DNA of 59,920 bases from Halobacillus karajensis (GCF_900108515.1 NZ_FNWW01000013.1:1-59920), one strand, 5' to 3'; counted from the first letter of the stretch, positions 19,202-30,359 are shown. Notes: generated from the letters alone by a model not told the origin. Numbers and translations: made by a program.

Positions 19202-19227
19202 GTGGGAGGAAAATCCGTTAAAACCAC
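19202..19227 (+). promoter_or_regulatory. Second L1-binding-site mimic, before rplA
   Basis: GTGG (19202-19205) pairs with CCAC (19224-19227), with GA on the 5' side, inner stem GGA/TCC (19208-19210 / 19214-19216) and an A-rich 3' internal loop, the same plan as the site before rplK. A larger hairpin, AAGGTTGCG / CGCAACCTT (about 19157-19197), lies just upstream. The site sits close to the rplA ribosome site at 19231, so L1 bound here could block its own translation. Confidence 0.55.
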
Positions 19228-19246
19228 AACGAGGAGGAAATTAATA

Positions 19247-19942
19247 ATGGCTAAGAAAACGAAAAAGCAACAAGAACTAGAAAAACTTGTTGACCGTACA
19301 AAAGCTTATGATGTGCAAGAAGCAATCAAGCTTGTAAAAGAAACTGCAAAAGCAAACTTTGACGAAACTGTTGAAGCGGCATTCCGTCTGGGTGTAGATC
19401 CTAAGAAAGCGGACCAGCAAATCCGTGGCGCAATGGTGCTTCCACATGGTACAGGTAAATCTCAGCGTGTCCTTGTTTTCGCTAAAGGTGATAAAGCGAA
19501 AGAAGCAGAAGCAGCAGGTGCTGACTACGTAGGCGAGCAAGATTTAATCAACAAAATCAACCAAGGTTGGTTTGAATTTGATGTCGTAGTAGCAACTCCT
19601 GATATGATGGCTGAAGTAGGTAAGCTTGGTCGAGTGCTAGGACCAAAAGGTCTTATGCCAAACCCTAAAACAGGTACAGTGACATTTGAAGTTGAAAAAG
19701 CTGTTAACGAAATCAAAGCCGGTAAAGTTGAATACCGCGTTGATAAAGCAGCGAACATCCATGTTCCAATTGGAAAGGCTTCTTTCGATGAGGACAAGTT
19801 GGCTGAAAACTTCGCAGCAATCACTGAAACGCTTGTTAAAGCGAAGCCACAGGCAGCTAAAGGAACTTACATGCGTAATGCAGCTGTTTCATCTACAATG
19901 GGCCCTGGTGTCAAAGTAGACGTTTCTAGTTACACGAAGTAA
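19247..19942 (+). CDS. rplA: Ribosomal protein L1
   Basis: 231-residue protein of the mobile L1 stalk that guides E-site tRNA release, and a translational repressor in many bacteria. Two domains: domain I from the N- and C-terminal segments, and the inserted domain II around residues 68-158 (with [20 protein letters not shown]). ATG 19247 follows GAGGAGG. An earlier in-frame ATG at 19169 lies inside the leader hairpin and is rejected. Confidence 0.97.
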   Translation: MAKKTKKQQELEKLVDRTKAYDVQEAIKLVKETAKANFDETVEAAFRLGVDPKKADQQIRGAMVLPHGTGKSQRVLVFAKGDKAKEAEAAGADYVGEQDLINKINQGWFEFDVVVATPDMMAEVGKLGRVLGPKGLMPNPKTGTVTFEVEKAVNEIKAGKVEYRVDKAANIHVPIGKASFDEDKLAENFAAITETLVKAKPQAAKGTYMRNAAVSSTMGPGVKVDVSSYTK

Positions 19943-19951
19943 TAAAAAGTG

Positions 19952-19980
19952 TTGACTTTCCGTTACCGGTGATATATACT
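19952..19980 (+). promoter_or_regulatory. Sigma-A promoter of rplJ-rplL
   Basis: TTGACT (19952-19957), 17 bp, TATACT (19975-19980). It starts 10 bases after the rplA stop, so rplJL has a dedicated promoter followed by the L10 leader. Confidence 0.8.
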
Positions 19981-19987
19981 AGGTGAC

Positions 19988-20128
19988 GTTGTATAAATGA
20001 ATACGTTATACCGTAGACAGCAGGTGCGGTTTCCGCTTAATTTCCTGCCGAGGTGTGTGATATAAATAGAGCAGCGCCATCTGCCCTGCTCTATAAACAC
20101 CTCCATGTCTTTGTGGGGGTGTTTTTTT
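19988..20128 (+). promoter_or_regulatory. Ribosomal L10 leader with attenuator
   Basis: Matches the L10-leader family: the block CCGTAGACAGCAGGTGC, then CTTAATTTCCTGCCGAGGTG, bounded by paired arms. A hairpin ATAGAGCAG / CTGCTCTAT (about 20075-20094) follows, and then an intrinsic terminator AAACACCTCC / GGGGGTGTTT (20095-20124) with a T run. GAGGTGT at 20050-20056 can pair with the terminator's ACACCTC, giving an antiterminator. Expected logic: excess L10 (or L10-L12 complex) binds the leader and allows termination. Confidence 0.88.
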
Positions 20129-20179
20129 ATGAGTAAAACCTTCGAACGGTATGATGAAAAGTCAATAGGAGGTGGAACA

Positions 20180-20680
20180 ATGAGCAGTGTTATCGAACAG
20201 AAGAAACAGGTTGTGTCTGACTTAGCTGACAAGTTCCGTGGCAGTAAATCTGCAGTTGTTGTAGACTATCGCGGACTTGACGTAGCGGAAGTTACCGAAC
20301 TTCGCTCCCAGCTTCGTGAAGCAGGCGTTGATTTCAAAGTGTACAAAAACACGATGGTACGTCGTGCTGCAAACGAAGTAGAACTATCTGATCTGAACGA
20401 AGTACTTCAAGGACCAACAGCGTTGGCTTTCCATGAGGACGATGCTGTAGCTCCGGCTAAAGTATTGAACAACTTCGCTAAAGATCACGAAAACCTTGAA
20501 ATCAAAGGTGGAGTAGTTGAAGGGCAAGTTGCAACTCTTGAGCAAATCAAAGAACTTGCAAACCTTCCAAACTACGAAGGTCTTGTATCTATGTTCCTAA
20601 GCGTACTACAAGCACCTGTCCGCAACTTCGCATATGCTACAAAAGCGATCGCGGACCAAAAAGAAGAAGAAAGCGCGTAA
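20180..20680 (+). CDS. rplJ: Ribosomal protein L10
   Basis: 166 residues; base of the L7/L12 stalk. The N-terminal globular domain binds 23S rRNA, with the conserved [18 protein letters not shown] (about 23-40), and the C-terminal helix near 140-160 carries the L7/L12 dimers. ATG 20180 follows ATAGGAGGTGG. An in-frame ATG at 20105 falls inside the attenuator hairpin and is not used. Regulated by the preceding leader. Confidence 0.96.
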   Translation: MSSVIEQKKQVVSDLADKFRGSKSAVVVDYRGLDVAEVTELRSQLREAGVDFKVYKNTMVRRAANEVELSDLNEVLQGPTALAFHEDDAVAPAKVLNNFAKDHENLEIKGGVVEGQVATLEQIKELANLPNYEGLVSMFLSVLQAPVRNFAYATKAIADQKEEESA

Positions 20681-20729
20681 GTTAGCGTTCGTTTAAATTA
20701 TAAAACAAAACCTAAGGAGGAAATTTCTC

Positions 20730-21095
20730 ATGTCTAACGAACAAATTATCGAAGCGATTAAAGAAATGTCTGTTCTTGAGCTTAACGATCTAGTTAAAGC
20801 AATTGAAGAAGAATTTGGTGTATCTGCTGCAGCTCCAGTTGCTGCTGGCGCACCTGCTGCAGGTGGCGAAGCTGCTGAAGAGCAAACTGAATTTGATGTA
20901 GTACTAGAATCTGCTGGATCTTCTAAGATCAAAGTAGTTAAAGCAGTACGTGAAATCACTGGCGCTGGTCTTAAAGACGCTAAGGAAATGGTTGATGGAG
21001 CTCCTGCACCAATCAAAGAAGGCGTTTCTAAAGAAGAAGCTGAAGAAATTAAGTCTCAGCTTGAAGAAGCAGGCGCGACTGTCGAACTTAAGTAA
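20730..21095 (+). CDS. rplL: Ribosomal protein L7/L12
   Basis: 121 residues. An N-terminal dimerization helix (1-30), an alanine/glycine-rich hinge ([19 protein letters not shown], about 32-50), and a C-terminal factor-binding domain with [20 protein letters not shown] (about 65-84), which recruits EF-G, EF-Tu and IF2. ATG 20730 follows AAGGAGGAAA. A terminator follows at 21111. Confidence 0.97.
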   Translation: MSNEQIIEAIKEMSVLELNDLVKAIEEEFGVSAAAPVAAGAPAAGGEAAEEQTEFDVVLESAGSSKIKVVKAVREITGAGLKDAKEMVDGAPAPIKEGVSKEEAEEIKSQLEEAGATVELK

Positions 21096-21110
21096 GAGAA
21101 TGTTTAAAGT

Positions 21111-21146
21111 AAAGCTCGCTGATTTATCGGCGGGCTTTCTTTTTCT
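21111..21146 (+). terminator. Terminator after rplL
   Basis: Stem AAAGCTCGC / GCGGGCTTT (one G-T pair) with a 10-base loop, then CTTTTTC. Probably partial, as rpoBC downstream is usually reached from the same operon. Confidence 0.75.
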
Positions 21147-21270
21147 TCATGGCATGGTTAAACTGGTCCTTTATTTCGATAGATGAAGATGTATTCCGGT
21201 TGTTCTTCGAAATTCTTGAGGGCTGGTCAGCCAATTCATTTCAGTAGATGAGAAAGAAGGGGGTGGGATT

Positions 21271-21876
21271 ATGTCAGAGCATTATTATTCAAAGCAAACG
21301 AAGGCAAGCAGTGAAGAAAGGACTTGGAACTTCGAATTACTGGGTCATAATTTTACGTTTACTACAGATAATGCAGTATTTTCAAAGCGTGAAGTAGACT
21401 TCGGTTCGCGTTTGATAATCGAATCTTTTGATGAACCAGCAATTGACGGGGACTTCCTTGATATCGGTTGTGGATATGGACCGATTGGTTTGTCATTGGC
21501 GAAAAACTTTGAGGATCGCCACGTGTTCATGGTCGATGTTAATGAACGTGCTTTAGGTTTGGCCGAAAAAAATGCAGCTGATAATCATGTAACAAACATC
21601 ACCATTAAAGAAAGTGATCGTTTACGTGGGGTCGCCGGGCATAAATTTGCCTCCATTCTCACAAACCCTCCGATCCGTGCGGGTAAACAAGTCGTCCATT
21701 CTATGTTTGAAGAAGCCAAAGATGCTCTACTTGATAAAGGAGAGTTGTGGGTTGTTATTCAAAAGAAGCAAGGGGCGCCATCTGCTAAGAAGAAGTTAGA
21801 AGAATTGTTCGGTCATGCAGATGTGGTGGATAAGCAAAAAGGCTACTATATCTTAAAAGCAAAAAAGTTTGACTAG
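21271..21876 (+). CDS. rsmC: Class I SAM methyltransferase, RsmC/YbxB type
   Basis: 201-residue single-domain methyltransferase. SAM-binding motif I is FLDIGCGYGPIG near residue 66 and the catalytic-type NPPIRAG motif near residue 131 is of the N4/N6/guanine-N2 class. In E. coli RsmC methylates G1207 of 16S rRNA; YbxB sits at the same place in B. subtilis between rplL and rpoB, so an rRNA target is likely, not proven. ATG 21271 follows AAGGGGGTGGG. Confidence 0.85.
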   Translation: MSEHYYSKQTKASSEERTWNFELLGHNFTFTTDNAVFSKREVDFGSRLIIESFDEPAIDGDFLDIGCGYGPIGLSLAKNFEDRHVFMVDVNERALGLAEKNAADNHVTNITIKESDRLRGVAGHKFASILTNPPIRAGKQVVHSMFEEAKDALLDKGELWVVIQKKQGAPSAKKKLEELFGHADVVDKQKGYYILKAKKFD

Positions 21877-22187
21877 CCATACCACGTGTGCTAGTATTGA
21901 AAAATGCCAATATTTCTGGTGTCTGTCAAGTCTTTTTTAAGAATTATGTATAAAAATTTGATAGATGGTCAGAATGGTAAAATCGAACACTGAAAGTAAA
22001 TGAGGTTTTTATGTATGAAAAGCCTTTTTCTTTTTTGTCTAACGTTAGAGAGAAATGAAGAATCACCATTCGTTGTAAGACGGATGTTCAAATAGTGCTT
22101 GTGGCAAGATCAACCGCAAGCCTGTTCGGCATGTCTTGCCGGACCCTTTTTTCGTTATTAAAATGCTTGATTTGAGGGGTGAATCAG
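21877..22187 (+). promoter_or_regulatory. rpoB leader region with hairpins and possible short ORF
   Basis: 311 bases without a recognized gene. Contents: an extended -10 element TGGTAAAAT (21975-21983) without a good -35; a hairpin AGGTTTTT / GAAAAGCCT-type followed by TTTTCTTTTTT (22003-22037); a 26-codon ORF (22015-22095); a stem GCTTGTGG / CCGCAAGC (22097-22104 / 22114-22121); and an overlapping alternative stem GGCAAGA / TCTTGCC (22103-22109 / 22134-22140) followed by GGACCCTTTTTT. The arrangement suggests rpoB leader control but no family is assigned. Confidence 0.45.
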
Positions 22188-25100
22188 TTGACAGGTCAAC
22201 TAGTTCAGTATGGACGACACCGCCAGCGCAGAAGTTATGCACGCATCAGTGAAGTATTGGAGTTACCTAATTTGATTGAGATTCAAACCGCTTCTTATGA
22301 TTGGTTTCTAGAAGAAGGGTTGAAGGAAATGTTCCAGGACATTTCTCCAATTGAAGATTTCACAGGTAATTTGTCATTGGAGTTTGTGGACTACAGCCTT
22401 GGCGAACCAAAGTATCCAGTCGATGAGTCAAAGGATCGCGATGTAACATATAACGCACCGCTTCGTGTGAAAGTGCGTCTCTTGAATAATGAAACAGGAG
22501 AAGTGAAAGAACAAGAAGTATTTATGGGGGATTTCCCATTGATGACAGACACAGGTACCTTTGTAATCAATGGTGCTGAACGTGTTATCGTTTCTCAGCT
22601 TGTTCGTTCACCTAGTGTGTACTTCAACAAGAAGATTGATAAGAATGGTAAGAGAGGTTACACAGCTACCGTTATCCCGAACCGTGGAGCGTGGCTAGAG
22701 TTTGAAACAGATGCCAAAGACGTTGTACATGTCCGGATTGATCGAACTCGTAAGTTGCCTATTACCGTTCTTTTACGTGCCTTAGGTTTTGGTACTGATC
22801 AAGAGATTATCGATCTTATTGGTGACAATGAATACTTGAAGAATACGTTAGAAAAAGATAATACGGAGAATACAGAGAAAGCCCTACTGGAAATCTATGA
22901 GCGACTACGCCCGGGTGAGCCGCCGACAGTAGAAAATGCAAAGAGCTTACTTGTTTCCCGATTCTTCGACCCGAAACGCTATGATCTTGCGCGTGTCGGT
23001 CGTTATAAAATGAACAAGAAACTTCACATCAAAGATCGTTTGTTTAATCAGACACTGGCTGAAACACTAGTGGATGAAGAAACAGGCGAAGTGATCGCTG
23101 AAAAAGGTGACAAAATTGATCGCCGTCTATTGAATAAGCTGATCCCTCATTTTGATGACGAAGAAGGTACATTGAGTGAAGAGACATTGGAACCGGTTGA
23201 CGGCGTACTTGAAGATCCTATTCAAGTTCAGTCTGTTAAAATCGTCGACCCAACAGATCCGGAAGGGGAACGTTCCATCAATGTCATTGGCAATGCCAAC
23301 ATTGATCGTGATGTGAAGAACATTACACCAGCGGATATTCTTTCTTCTATTAGTTATTTCTTTAACTTGTTGCACGATGTTGGGGGAACAGATGATATCG
23401 ACCACCTAGGAAATCGCCGATTGCGTTCTGTAGGAGAACTACTTCAGAACCAATTCCGAATTGGTCTGTCTCGTATGGAGCGTGTCGTTCGTGAACGGAT
23501 GTCGATTCAAGATACATCTTCTATCACACCGCAGCAATTAATTAATATCCGACCAGTTATTGCGTCGATCAAAGAGTTCTTTGGCAGCTCGCAATTGTCA
23601 CAGTTTATGGACCAAACCAATCCACTGGCGGAATTGACACACAAACGTCGTCTATCTGCATTAGGACCTGGTGGTCTAACACGTGAACGGGCAGGGTTTG
23701 AAGTGCGTGACGTACACTATTCCCACTATGGGCGTATGTGTCCGATCGAAACACCTGAGGGACCAAACATCGGTTTGATTAACTCTCTTTCTTCTTACGC
23801 GAAGGTGAACGAATTTGGTTTTATTGAGACACCATATCGTCGTGTCGATCCGGATACGAATAAAGTAACAGCCCAGATCGATTACCTGACGGCTGATGAA
23901 GAAGACAATTATGTTGTAGCACAGGCGAATGCGAAGCTAGATGACGACGGAGCATTTATGGATGAAGAGGTTATCGCACGTTTCCGCGGGGAAAACACAG
24001 TGGTGAGCCGTGATCGTATCGACTACATGGACGTATCACCGAAGCAGGTCGTATCTGCTGCGACCGCTTGTATTCCTTTCTTAGAGAATGATGACTCCAA
24101 CCGTTCCTTGATGGGTGCGAACATGCAACGTCAAGCCGTACCTTTGCTTAAACCGGATGCTCCTCTTGTAGGTACAGGTATGGAATATGTATCTGGTAAA
24201 GACTCCGGGGCTGCTGTCATTTGCAAACATGAGGGAATTGTAGAGCGTGTGGAGGCGAAAGAAGTCCGTGTGCGCCGTATTTCTGAAGTGGATGGCAAAG
24301 AAGTCGAAGGCGATCTTGATCGTTATCGTCTCCAAAAATTCATTCGATCCAATCAGGGAAGCTGCTACAATCAGCGTCCAATCGTCTCTAAGGGGGATCG
24401 TGTGAAAACAGGAGAGATTCTTGCGGACGGACCTTCCATGGACATGGGTGAGCTAGCTCTTGGTCAAAACCCGCTTGTTGCTTTCATGACATGGGATGGT
24501 TACAACTACGAGGATGCCATCATCATGAGCGAACGTCTTGTGAAAGATGATGTTTACACATCTATTCATATTGAAGAGTATGAATCAGAAGCTCGTGATA
24601 CGAAGTTGGGGCCAGAAGAAATTACCCGCGATATTCCTAACGTAGGTGAAGATGCGCTTCGCGACTTGGATGACCGTGGAATTATCCGTGTTGGTGCTGA
24701 AGTCAGCGATGGAGATTTGCTTGTCGGTAAAGTGACGCCAAAAGGTGTGACAGAGCTTTCCGCAGAAGAACGCTTATTGCACGCGATCTTTGGTGAAAAA
24801 GCCCGAGAAGTCCGTGACACTTCCTTGCGTGTACCACACGGTGCGGGTGGAATTGTCCTCGATGTGAAGATTTTCAATCGGGAAGACGGTGATGAACTTC
24901 CGCCGGGAGTTAACCAGTTGATTCGTGTTTATATCGTGCAGAAGCGTAAGATTTCCGAAGGGGATAAAATGGCCGGACGTCACGGTAACAAAGGTGTAAT
25001 TTCTAAGATTCTTCCAGAAGAAGATATGCCTTTCCTACCAGATGGTACGCCGGTAGATATTATGTTGAACCCTCTTGGTGTTCCGTCACGTATGAACATT

Positions 25101-25715
25101 GGTCAGGTGCTAGAATTACACATGGGTATGGCAGCTCGCTTGATGGGTGAGAGAATTGCTACCCCAGTATTTGACGGAGCGCGTGAGGAAGACGTTTGGG
25201 AAACATTACAAGAAGCTGGTATGTCACGTGACGCTAAAACGATCCTTTATGATGGACGTACGGGTGAGCCATTCGATAATCGTGTTTCTGTAGGGGTTAT
25301 GTATATGATTAAACTAGCCCACATGGTTGACGATAAACTTCACGCCCGTTCTACTGGACCATATTCACTTGTTACGCAGCAGCCGTTGGGTGGTAAAGCT
25401 CAGTTTGGTGGACAGCGTTTTGGTGAGATGGAGGTATGGGCGCTTGAGGCATATGGTGCCGCCTATACTCTACAAGAAATCTTAACTGTTAAATCTGATG
25501 ATGTTGTCGGTCGTGTGAAAACGTATGAGGCCATCGTTAAAGGTGATAACGTCCCTGAACCTGGCGTCCCTGAATCCTTCAAGGTTCTGATTAAAGAATT
25601 ACAGAGTCTTGGAATGGATGTTAAGATTCTATCTGGTGACGAGCAAGAGATCGAAATGCGTGACATCGAAGAAGAGCAAACCAAAGAATCCGAGAATTTG
25701 AACTTAGACGATTAA
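22188..25715 (+). CDS. rpoB: RNA polymerase beta subunit
   Basis: 1175 residues. Catalytic large subunit forming one pincer of the enzyme. The rifampicin pocket [20 protein letters not shown] (about residues 466-485) has the wild-type residues, so sensitivity is expected. Other blocks: [18 protein letters not shown] fork region near 138, [11 protein letters not shown], and the C-terminal [19 protein letters not shown] anchor near 1083. TTG 22188 is chosen: GAGGGGTGA precedes it and [11 protein letters not shown] matches the family; the in-frame GTG 22179 lies inside that ribosome site. Followed by rpoC after 72 bases. Confidence 0.97.
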   Translation: MTGQLVQYGRHRQRRSYARISEVLELPNLIEIQTASYDWFLEEGLKEMFQDISPIEDFTGNLSLEFVDYSLGEPKYPVDESKDRDVTYNAPLRVKVRLLNNETGEVKEQEVFMGDFPLMTDTGTFVINGAERVIVSQLVRSPSVYFNKKIDKNGKRGYTATVIPNRGAWLEFETDAKDVVHVRIDRTRKLPITVLLRALGFGTDQEIIDLIGDNEYLKNTLEKDNTENTEKALLEIYERLRPGEPPTVENAKSLLVSRFFDPKRYDLARVGRYKMNKKLHIKDRLFNQTLAETLVDEETGEVIAEKGDKIDRRLLNKLIPHFDDEEGTLSEETLEPVDGVLEDPIQVQSVKIVDPTDPEGERSINVIGNANIDRDVKNITPADILSSISYFFNLLHDVGGTDDIDHLGNRRLRSVGELLQNQFRIGLSRMERVVRERMSIQDTSSITPQQLINIRPVIASIKEFFGSSQLSQFMDQTNPLAELTHKRRLSALGPGGLTRERAGFEVRDVHYSHYGRMCPIETPEGPNIGLINSLSSYAKVNEFGFIETPYRRVDPDTNKVTAQIDYLTADEEDNYVVAQANAKLDDDGAFMDEEVIARFRGENTVVSRDRIDYMDVSPKQVVSAATACIPFLENDDSNRSLMGANMQRQAVPLLKPDAPLVGTGMEYVSGKDSGAAVICKHEGIVERVEAKEVRVRRISEVDGKEVEGDLDRYRLQKFIRSNQGSCYNQRPIVSKGDRVKTGEILADGPSMDMGELALGQNPLVAFMTWDGYNYEDAIIMSERLVKDDVYTSIHIEEYESEARDTKLGPEEITRDIPNVGEDALRDLDDRGIIRVGAEVSDGDLLVGKVTPKGVTELSAEERLLHAIFGEKAREVRDTSLRVPHGAGGIVLDVKIFNREDGDELPPGVNQLIRVYIVQKRKISEGDKMAGRHGNKGVISKILPEEDMPFLPDGTPVDIMLNPLGVPSRMNIGQVLELHMGMAARLMGERIATPVFDGAREEDVWETLQEAGMSRDAKTILYDGRTGEPFDNRVSVGVMYMIKLAHMVDDKLHARSTGPYSLVTQQPLGGKAQFGGQRFGEMEVWALEAYGAAYTLQEILTVKSDDVVGRVKTYEAIVKGDNVPEPGVPESFKVLIKELQSLGMDVKILSGDEQEIEMRDIEEEQTKESENLNLDD

Positions 25716-25787
25716 GATAGAAACACTGCTGTAGCTCGTGTTCTAAGCTTAGGGTAAAACCTGGATACTAAAAGGGAGGTAGGCCCC

Positions 25788-28700
25788 TTGCTAGATGTAA
25801 ATAACTTTGAGTATATGAAAATAGGCCTCGCTTCACCGGATAAGATTCGTTCTTGGTCATACGGTGAGGTTAAGAAGCCAGAAACCATCAACTATCGTAC
25901 GTTGAAACCAGAAAAAGACGGTCTTTTCTGCGAGCGTATTTTCGGCCCGCAGAAAGACTGGGAATGTCATTGTGGTAAATACAAGCGTGTTCGCTATAAA
26001 GGCGTTGTTTGTGACCGCTGTGGTGTAGAAGTAACAAAAGCGAAAGTACGTCGTGAGCGTATGGGGCACCTTGAACTAGCTGCCCCTGTCTCTCACATTT
26101 GGTACTTCAAGGGTATTCCTAGCCGTATGGGTCTTGTATTAGACATGTCCCCAAGAGCGTTGGAGGAAGTCATTTACTTTGCGGCCTATATTGTTACAGA
26201 CCCTGGTGAAACAGCTCTTGAGAAAAAACAGCTGCTTTCTGAGAAAGAATACCGCTCCTACCGTGAAAAATTCGGCCAAGGATTCCAAGCGGCAATGGGT
26301 GCAGAAGCGATTCGTAAGCTTCTATTCGATATCGACCTTGATGGAGAAGTGGACACGTTGAAGGAAGAGTTGAAGACAGCTCAAGGTCAGCGTCGTACAC
26401 GTGCGATTAAGCGACTTGAAGTATTAGAGTCCTTCCGTAATTCCGGTAATGACCCTTCATGGATGATCCTTGACGTTCTTCCGGTTATTCCACCGGAACT
26501 TCGTCCGATGGTTCAATTGGATGGAGGACGTTTTGCAACATCTGACTTGAACGACTTATATCGTCGTGTGATCAATCGTAACAATCGCTTGAAGCGTTTG
26601 TTAGACCTTGGAGCACCGACAATCATCGTTCAAAATGAGAAGCGTATGCTTCAGGAAGCTGTCGACGCATTAATTGATAACGGCCGTCGCGGCCGTCCAG
26701 TAACTGGGCCGGGTAACCGTCCGCTTAAATCCCTTTCTCATATGTTGAAAGGTAAGCAGGGACGTTTCCGTCAAAACTTACTAGGTAAACGTGTCGATTA
26801 TTCTGGACGTTCCGTTATCGTTGTAGGTCCATCCTTGAAGATGTACCAATGTGGACTTCCGAAGGAAATGGCGCTTGAATTATTCAAGCCATTCGTAATG
26901 AAAGAGCTCGTATCAAGAGGTCTTGCTCACAATATTAAATCAGCTAAGCGTAAGATTGAACGTGTACACCATGAAGTGTGGGACGTTCTAGAAGATGTCA
27001 TTAAAGAGCATCCGGTTCTTCTTAACCGTGCTCCAACGTTGCACCGTTTAGGTATCCAGGCGTTTGAACCGACACTTGTGGAAGGGCGCGCTATTCGCCT
27101 CCACCCGCTTGTGTGTACGGCTTATAACGCAGACTTTGACGGAGACCAAATGGCTGTACACGTGCCACTTTCTTCAGAAGCTCAAGCTGAAGCGCGCATA
27201 TTGATGCTGGCGGCTCAAAACATCCTTAACCCTAAGGATGGAAAACCGGTCGTTACGCCTTCACAGGATATGGTGTTAGGGAATTACTACTTAACACTTG
27301 AGCGAAAAGGTGCGATTGGTGAAGGAATGTTCTTCAAAGACTTGAATGAAGCTTTGATGGCATATCAGAACGGTTATGCCCACCTGCACACACGTGTGGC
27401 TGTTCAGGCTAGCTCGTTGAATAACGAAACTTTCACAGAAAAACAAAATCAGCAGCTTCTACTGACAACAGTCGGTAAGTTGATTTTCAACGAGATGCTG
27501 CCAAATTCATTCCCTTATATCAATGAACCAACGAAGGAGAACTTGGAAATCAAGACTCCAGATCATTACTTCATAGAAAAAGGGACAGATATCCGTGAAG
27601 AACTTTCTAGTCGTGAAGAAGTTTTGCCGTTCAAGAAAGGGATTCTTGGTGATATCATCGCGGAAATATTTAAACGTTTCTCCATTAGTGAAACGTCTAA
27701 AATGCTTGACCGCATGAAAGACCTCGGGTTTGCTTACTCTACGAAGGCCGGAATTACAGTCGGTGTATCTGACGTCGTGGTACTTCCTGAGAAGCAGGAA
27801 ATTCTTGATGAATCTCAGAAAAAAGTAGATAAAGTCCTGAAACAATTCCGTCGAGGTCTAATCACAGAAGAAGAGCGTTATGATCGTGTTATCGATGTTT
27901 GGTCTGCTGCTAAAGATGACATCCAGAACCGTCTGATGAAATCCTTGAACCCGCGTAACCCAATCTTCATGATGAGTGACTCCGGTGCCCGTGGTAACGC
28001 ATCTAACTTTACGCAGCTTGCGGGTATGCGTGGACTGATGGCCAACCCAGCTGGACGAATCATTGAATTGCCGATCAAGTCAAGTTTCCGTGAAGGTCTG
28101 ACGGTACTTGAGTATTTCATCTCTACTCACGGTGCGCGTAAAGGTCTTGCCGATACCGCACTGAAGACAGCCGACTCAGGTTACTTGACGCGTCGACTTG
28201 TAGACGTTGCGCAAGATGTTATTGTACGTGAAGATGATTGCGGAACAGACCGTGGCCTGCCTGTATCTGCTCTAAAGGAAGGGTCAGAGGTAGTGGAACC
28301 GTTGATCGACCGTTTAATCGGACGTACAGCATTCCAGAGAGTGAAGCATCCTGAAACAAATGTAGTCTTGGCTGAACGAAATGAAGTCATTTCTGAAGAT
28401 AGAGCAAGACAAATTGTGGAGGCTGGCATTGAGGAAATCGTAATTCGTACGGCATTCACATGTAATACGAAACACGGGGTTTGTAAGAAGTGTTATGGTC
28501 GCAACCTTGCGACTGGTGATGAAGTCGAAGTGGGTGAAGCGGTCGGAATCATCGCTGCTCAGTCTATCGGTGAACCTGGTACACAGCTTACAATGCGTAC
28601 CTTCCACACAGGTGGGGTAGCCGGAGACGATATTACACAAGGTCTTCCACGTATTCAGGAAATCGTTGAAGCACGTAACCCTAAAGGTCAAGCGGTTATT

Positions 28701-29399
28701 ACCGAAATTGACGGAACGGTTCATGAAATCAACGAAGTGAAAGAGAAGCAGGAGATTGTTGTCCAAGGTGCTGTAGAATCACGTTCTTATACAGCTCCAT
28801 ACGGCGCCCGCATGAAGGTTACTGTTGGTGATGAGGTCAAAGCAGGAAATCCTTTAACAGAAGGTTCCATTGATCCGAAAGAATTGCTGACAGTACAAGG
28901 ATTGGATGGCGTTCAAGAGTACCTTCTTAAAGAAGTCCAAAAAGTATACCGAATGCAAGGGGTTGAAATCTCTGACAAGCACGTGGAAGTTATGGTCCGC
29001 CAAATGCTTCGTAAAGTACGTGTGCTTGATGCTGGTGATACGGATGTTCTTCCAGGGTCACTTCTTGAAATCCACCAATTTAAAGAAGCTAACCAAAAAG
29101 CACTTATGGAAGGCGGACAGCCGGCCGTTGGCCGACCTGTCATCCTTGGAATCACGAAAGCGTCTCTTGAGACAGACAGCTTCCTATCAGCCGCATCCTT
29201 CCAGGAAACAACACGTGTCCTGACCGATGCAGCTATTAAAGGTAAGCGTGATGAGTTGCTGGGACTTAAGGAGAACGTTATTATCGGTAAACTTGTTCCG
29301 GCTGGAACAGGTATGACCCGATACCGCAAGATCCAGGCGCAGTCTGAAGAGCAGCAAGAAGAGGTTCCGGAAGTAACAGAAGAGGTCACACACTCTTAA
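25788..29399 (+). CDS. rpoC: RNA polymerase beta' subunit
   Basis: 1203 residues. An N-terminal zinc ribbon (CHCGKYKR...CDRC, about 60-78), the absolutely conserved active-site motif NADFDGDQM near 447-455 that binds catalytic magnesium, and a second zinc cluster ([11 protein letters not shown], near 893). Trigger loop and bridge helix lie in the central conserved part ([25 protein letters not shown]-type [19 protein letters not shown]). TTG 25788 follows AAGGGAGGT. Forms the rpoBC unit; a complex inverted-repeat region follows. Confidence 0.98.
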   Translation: MLDVNNFEYMKIGLASPDKIRSWSYGEVKKPETINYRTLKPEKDGLFCERIFGPQKDWECHCGKYKRVRYKGVVCDRCGVEVTKAKVRRERMGHLELAAPVSHIWYFKGIPSRMGLVLDMSPRALEEVIYFAAYIVTDPGETALEKKQLLSEKEYRSYREKFGQGFQAAMGAEAIRKLLFDIDLDGEVDTLKEELKTAQGQRRTRAIKRLEVLESFRNSGNDPSWMILDVLPVIPPELRPMVQLDGGRFATSDLNDLYRRVINRNNRLKRLLDLGAPTIIVQNEKRMLQEAVDALIDNGRRGRPVTGPGNRPLKSLSHMLKGKQGRFRQNLLGKRVDYSGRSVIVVGPSLKMYQCGLPKEMALELFKPFVMKELVSRGLAHNIKSAKRKIERVHHEVWDVLEDVIKEHPVLLNRAPTLHRLGIQAFEPTLVEGRAIRLHPLVCTAYNADFDGDQMAVHVPLSSEAQAEARILMLAAQNILNPKDGKPVVTPSQDMVLGNYYLTLERKGAIGEGMFFKDLNEALMAYQNGYAHLHTRVAVQASSLNNETFTEKQNQQLLLTTVGKLIFNEMLPNSFPYINEPTKENLEIKTPDHYFIEKGTDIREELSSREEVLPFKKGILGDIIAEIFKRFSISETSKMLDRMKDLGFAYSTKAGITVGVSDVVVLPEKQEILDESQKKVDKVLKQFRRGLITEEERYDRVIDVWSAAKDDIQNRLMKSLNPRNPIFMMSDSGARGNASNFTQLAGMRGLMANPAGRIIELPIKSSFREGLTVLEYFISTHGARKGLADTALKTADSGYLTRRLVDVAQDVIVREDDCGTDRGLPVSALKEGSEVVEPLIDRLIGRTAFQRVKHPETNVVLAERNEVISEDRARQIVEAGIEEIVIRTAFTCNTKHGVCKKCYGRNLATGDEVEVGEAVGIIAAQSIGEPGTQLTMRTFHTGGVAGDDITQGLPRIQEIVEARNPKGQAVITEIDGTVHEINEVKEKQEIVVQGAVESRSYTAPYGARMKVTVGDEVKAGNPLTEGSIDPKELLTVQGLDGVQEYLLKEVQKVYRMQGVEISDKHVEVMVRQMLRKVRVLDAGDTDVLPGSLLEIHQFKEANQKALMEGGQPAVGRPVILGITKASLETDSFLSAASFQETTRVLTDAAIKGKRDELLGLKENVIIGKLVPAGTGMTRYRKIQAQSEEQQEEVPEVTEEVTHS

Positions 29400-29436
29400 A
29401 ATAAAGAATTAGATGTTAACAAGGTGTAAAATTGAC

Positions 29437-29510
29437 GGGAGCACCAAAAAACTCACCCGAATGCAGTTGACATGCATTTGGGTGAGTGATAATATAATCA
29501 AGGTGCTTCC
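29437..29510 (+). promoter_or_regulatory. Promoter nested in two inverted repeats before the L7Ae-type gene
   Basis: A consensus TTGACA (29467-29472) sits in the 7-base loop of a 15-bp inverted repeat (arms 29451-29465 and 29473-29487, one G-T). A -10 TAATAT (29490-29495) follows at 17 bp; TATAAT at 29493-29498 is an alternative. A second pair, GGGAGCACC (29437-29445) / GGTGCTTCC (29502-29510), encloses the whole element. It may be a protein operator or, in read-through RNA from rpoC, a long hairpin. Confidence 0.6.
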
Positions 29511-29541
29511 ATTTATCCTTGTTACTTTGGAGGATATGAAG

Positions 29542-29793
29542 ATGTCTTATGAAAAAGTAGCACAGGCTAAATCCGATATAATCATTGGAACCAAACAAAC
29601 ACTGAAAGCCATGAAAAATGGTGAAGTGGATGAAGTCATAACGGCTGACGATGCTGAACAGTCAATGACAGTTAAAGTAGCTGATCTGGCCCGACAACTG
29701 AACATTCCTCATACACGAGTTCCTTCAATGGAAGAGCTCGGAAATGCATGTGGCATTGATGTTGGTGCGGCTACAGTTGCGATAAAGCAATAA
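29542..29793 (+). CDS. rplGB: L7Ae-type kink-turn RNA-binding protein (YbxF/RplGB)
   Basis: 83-residue single-domain protein of the L7Ae/L30e family. The conserved [20 protein letters not shown] (residues 8-27) and the C-terminal [17 protein letters not shown] are typical. B. subtilis YbxF binds kink-turn RNA in vitro; its cellular role is unclear. ATG 29542 is 8 bases after TTTGGAGG; the in-frame ATG 29536 is too close. It has its own promoter and leads the str operon. Confidence 0.9.
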   Translation: MSYEKVAQAKSDIIIGTKQTLKAMKNGEVDEVITADDAEQSMTVKVADLARQLNIPHTRVPSMEELGNACGIDVGAATVAIKQ

Positions 29794-29839
29794 AGTTTTG
29801 GCGTATTGCGCGAAAGCTTTGTTTTTTGCCTTTTTATGA

Positions 29840-29857
29840 ACCACCTGGATGTGTGGT
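29840..29857 (+). promoter_or_regulatory. Small hairpin in the rpsL leader
   Basis: ACCAC (29840-29844) pairs with GTGGT (29853-29857) around CTGGATGT, 30 bases before rpsL. A similar element appears before rpsL in relatives as I recall; regulatory function is unproven. Confidence 0.35.
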
Positions 29858-29887
29858 ATTAAAAGAGAACGAAGGGAGGATACAAAC

Positions 29888-30307
29888 ATGCCAACAATTA
29901 ACCAATTGGTACGTAAAGGACGCGTGAGCAAAACAAAACAGTCTAACTCTCCAGCTTTGAATAAAGGTTACAACAGCTATAAAAAGCGTATGACAGACCT
30001 TTCTTCTCCACAAAAGCGTGGGGTTTGCACACGTGTTGGTACTATGACACCTAAGAAACCGAACTCTGCCCTACGTAAGTATGCACGTGTTCGTCTTACT
30101 AACCAGCTAGAGGTTAACGCGTACATCCCTGGTATCGGCCACAACCTACAGGAGCACAGTGTTGTTCTTATCCGTGGCGGTAAAGTTAAAGACTTGCCAG
30201 GTGTGCGTTACCATGTCGTACGTGGTGCCCTTGACACAGCAAGTGTTGATGGTCGTATGCAAGGCCGTTCTAAATACGGTACGAAAAAACCTAAGGCTAA
30301 AAAATAA
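29888..30307 (+). CDS. rpsL: Ribosomal protein S12
   Basis: 139-residue decoding-centre protein of the 30S subunit. The streptomycin-site loop [19 protein letters not shown] keeps the wild-type lysine, so sensitivity is predicted; the second conserved loop is [20 protein letters not shown] 29888 follows AAGGGAGGA; an upstream in-frame ATG at 29849 is in the leader hairpin. First gene of rpsL-rpsG-fusA-tuf. Confidence 0.98.
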   Translation: MPTINQLVRKGRVSKTKQSNSPALNKGYNSYKKRMTDLSSPQKRGVCTRVGTMTPKKPNSALRKYARVRLTNQLEVNAYIPGIGHNLQEHSVVLIRGGKVKDLPGVRYHVVRGALDTASVDGRMQGRSKYGTKKPKAKK

Positions 30308-30359
30308 ACGATATTCCGATATCGATTAAATCATAACAACCAAGAAGGGAGGGGAACAT

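Noticed and set aside
29413-29541. Longer L7Ae-type protein from 29413
   Set aside because: The added stretch covers the inverted repeats and promoter; ATG 29542 has the ribosome site.
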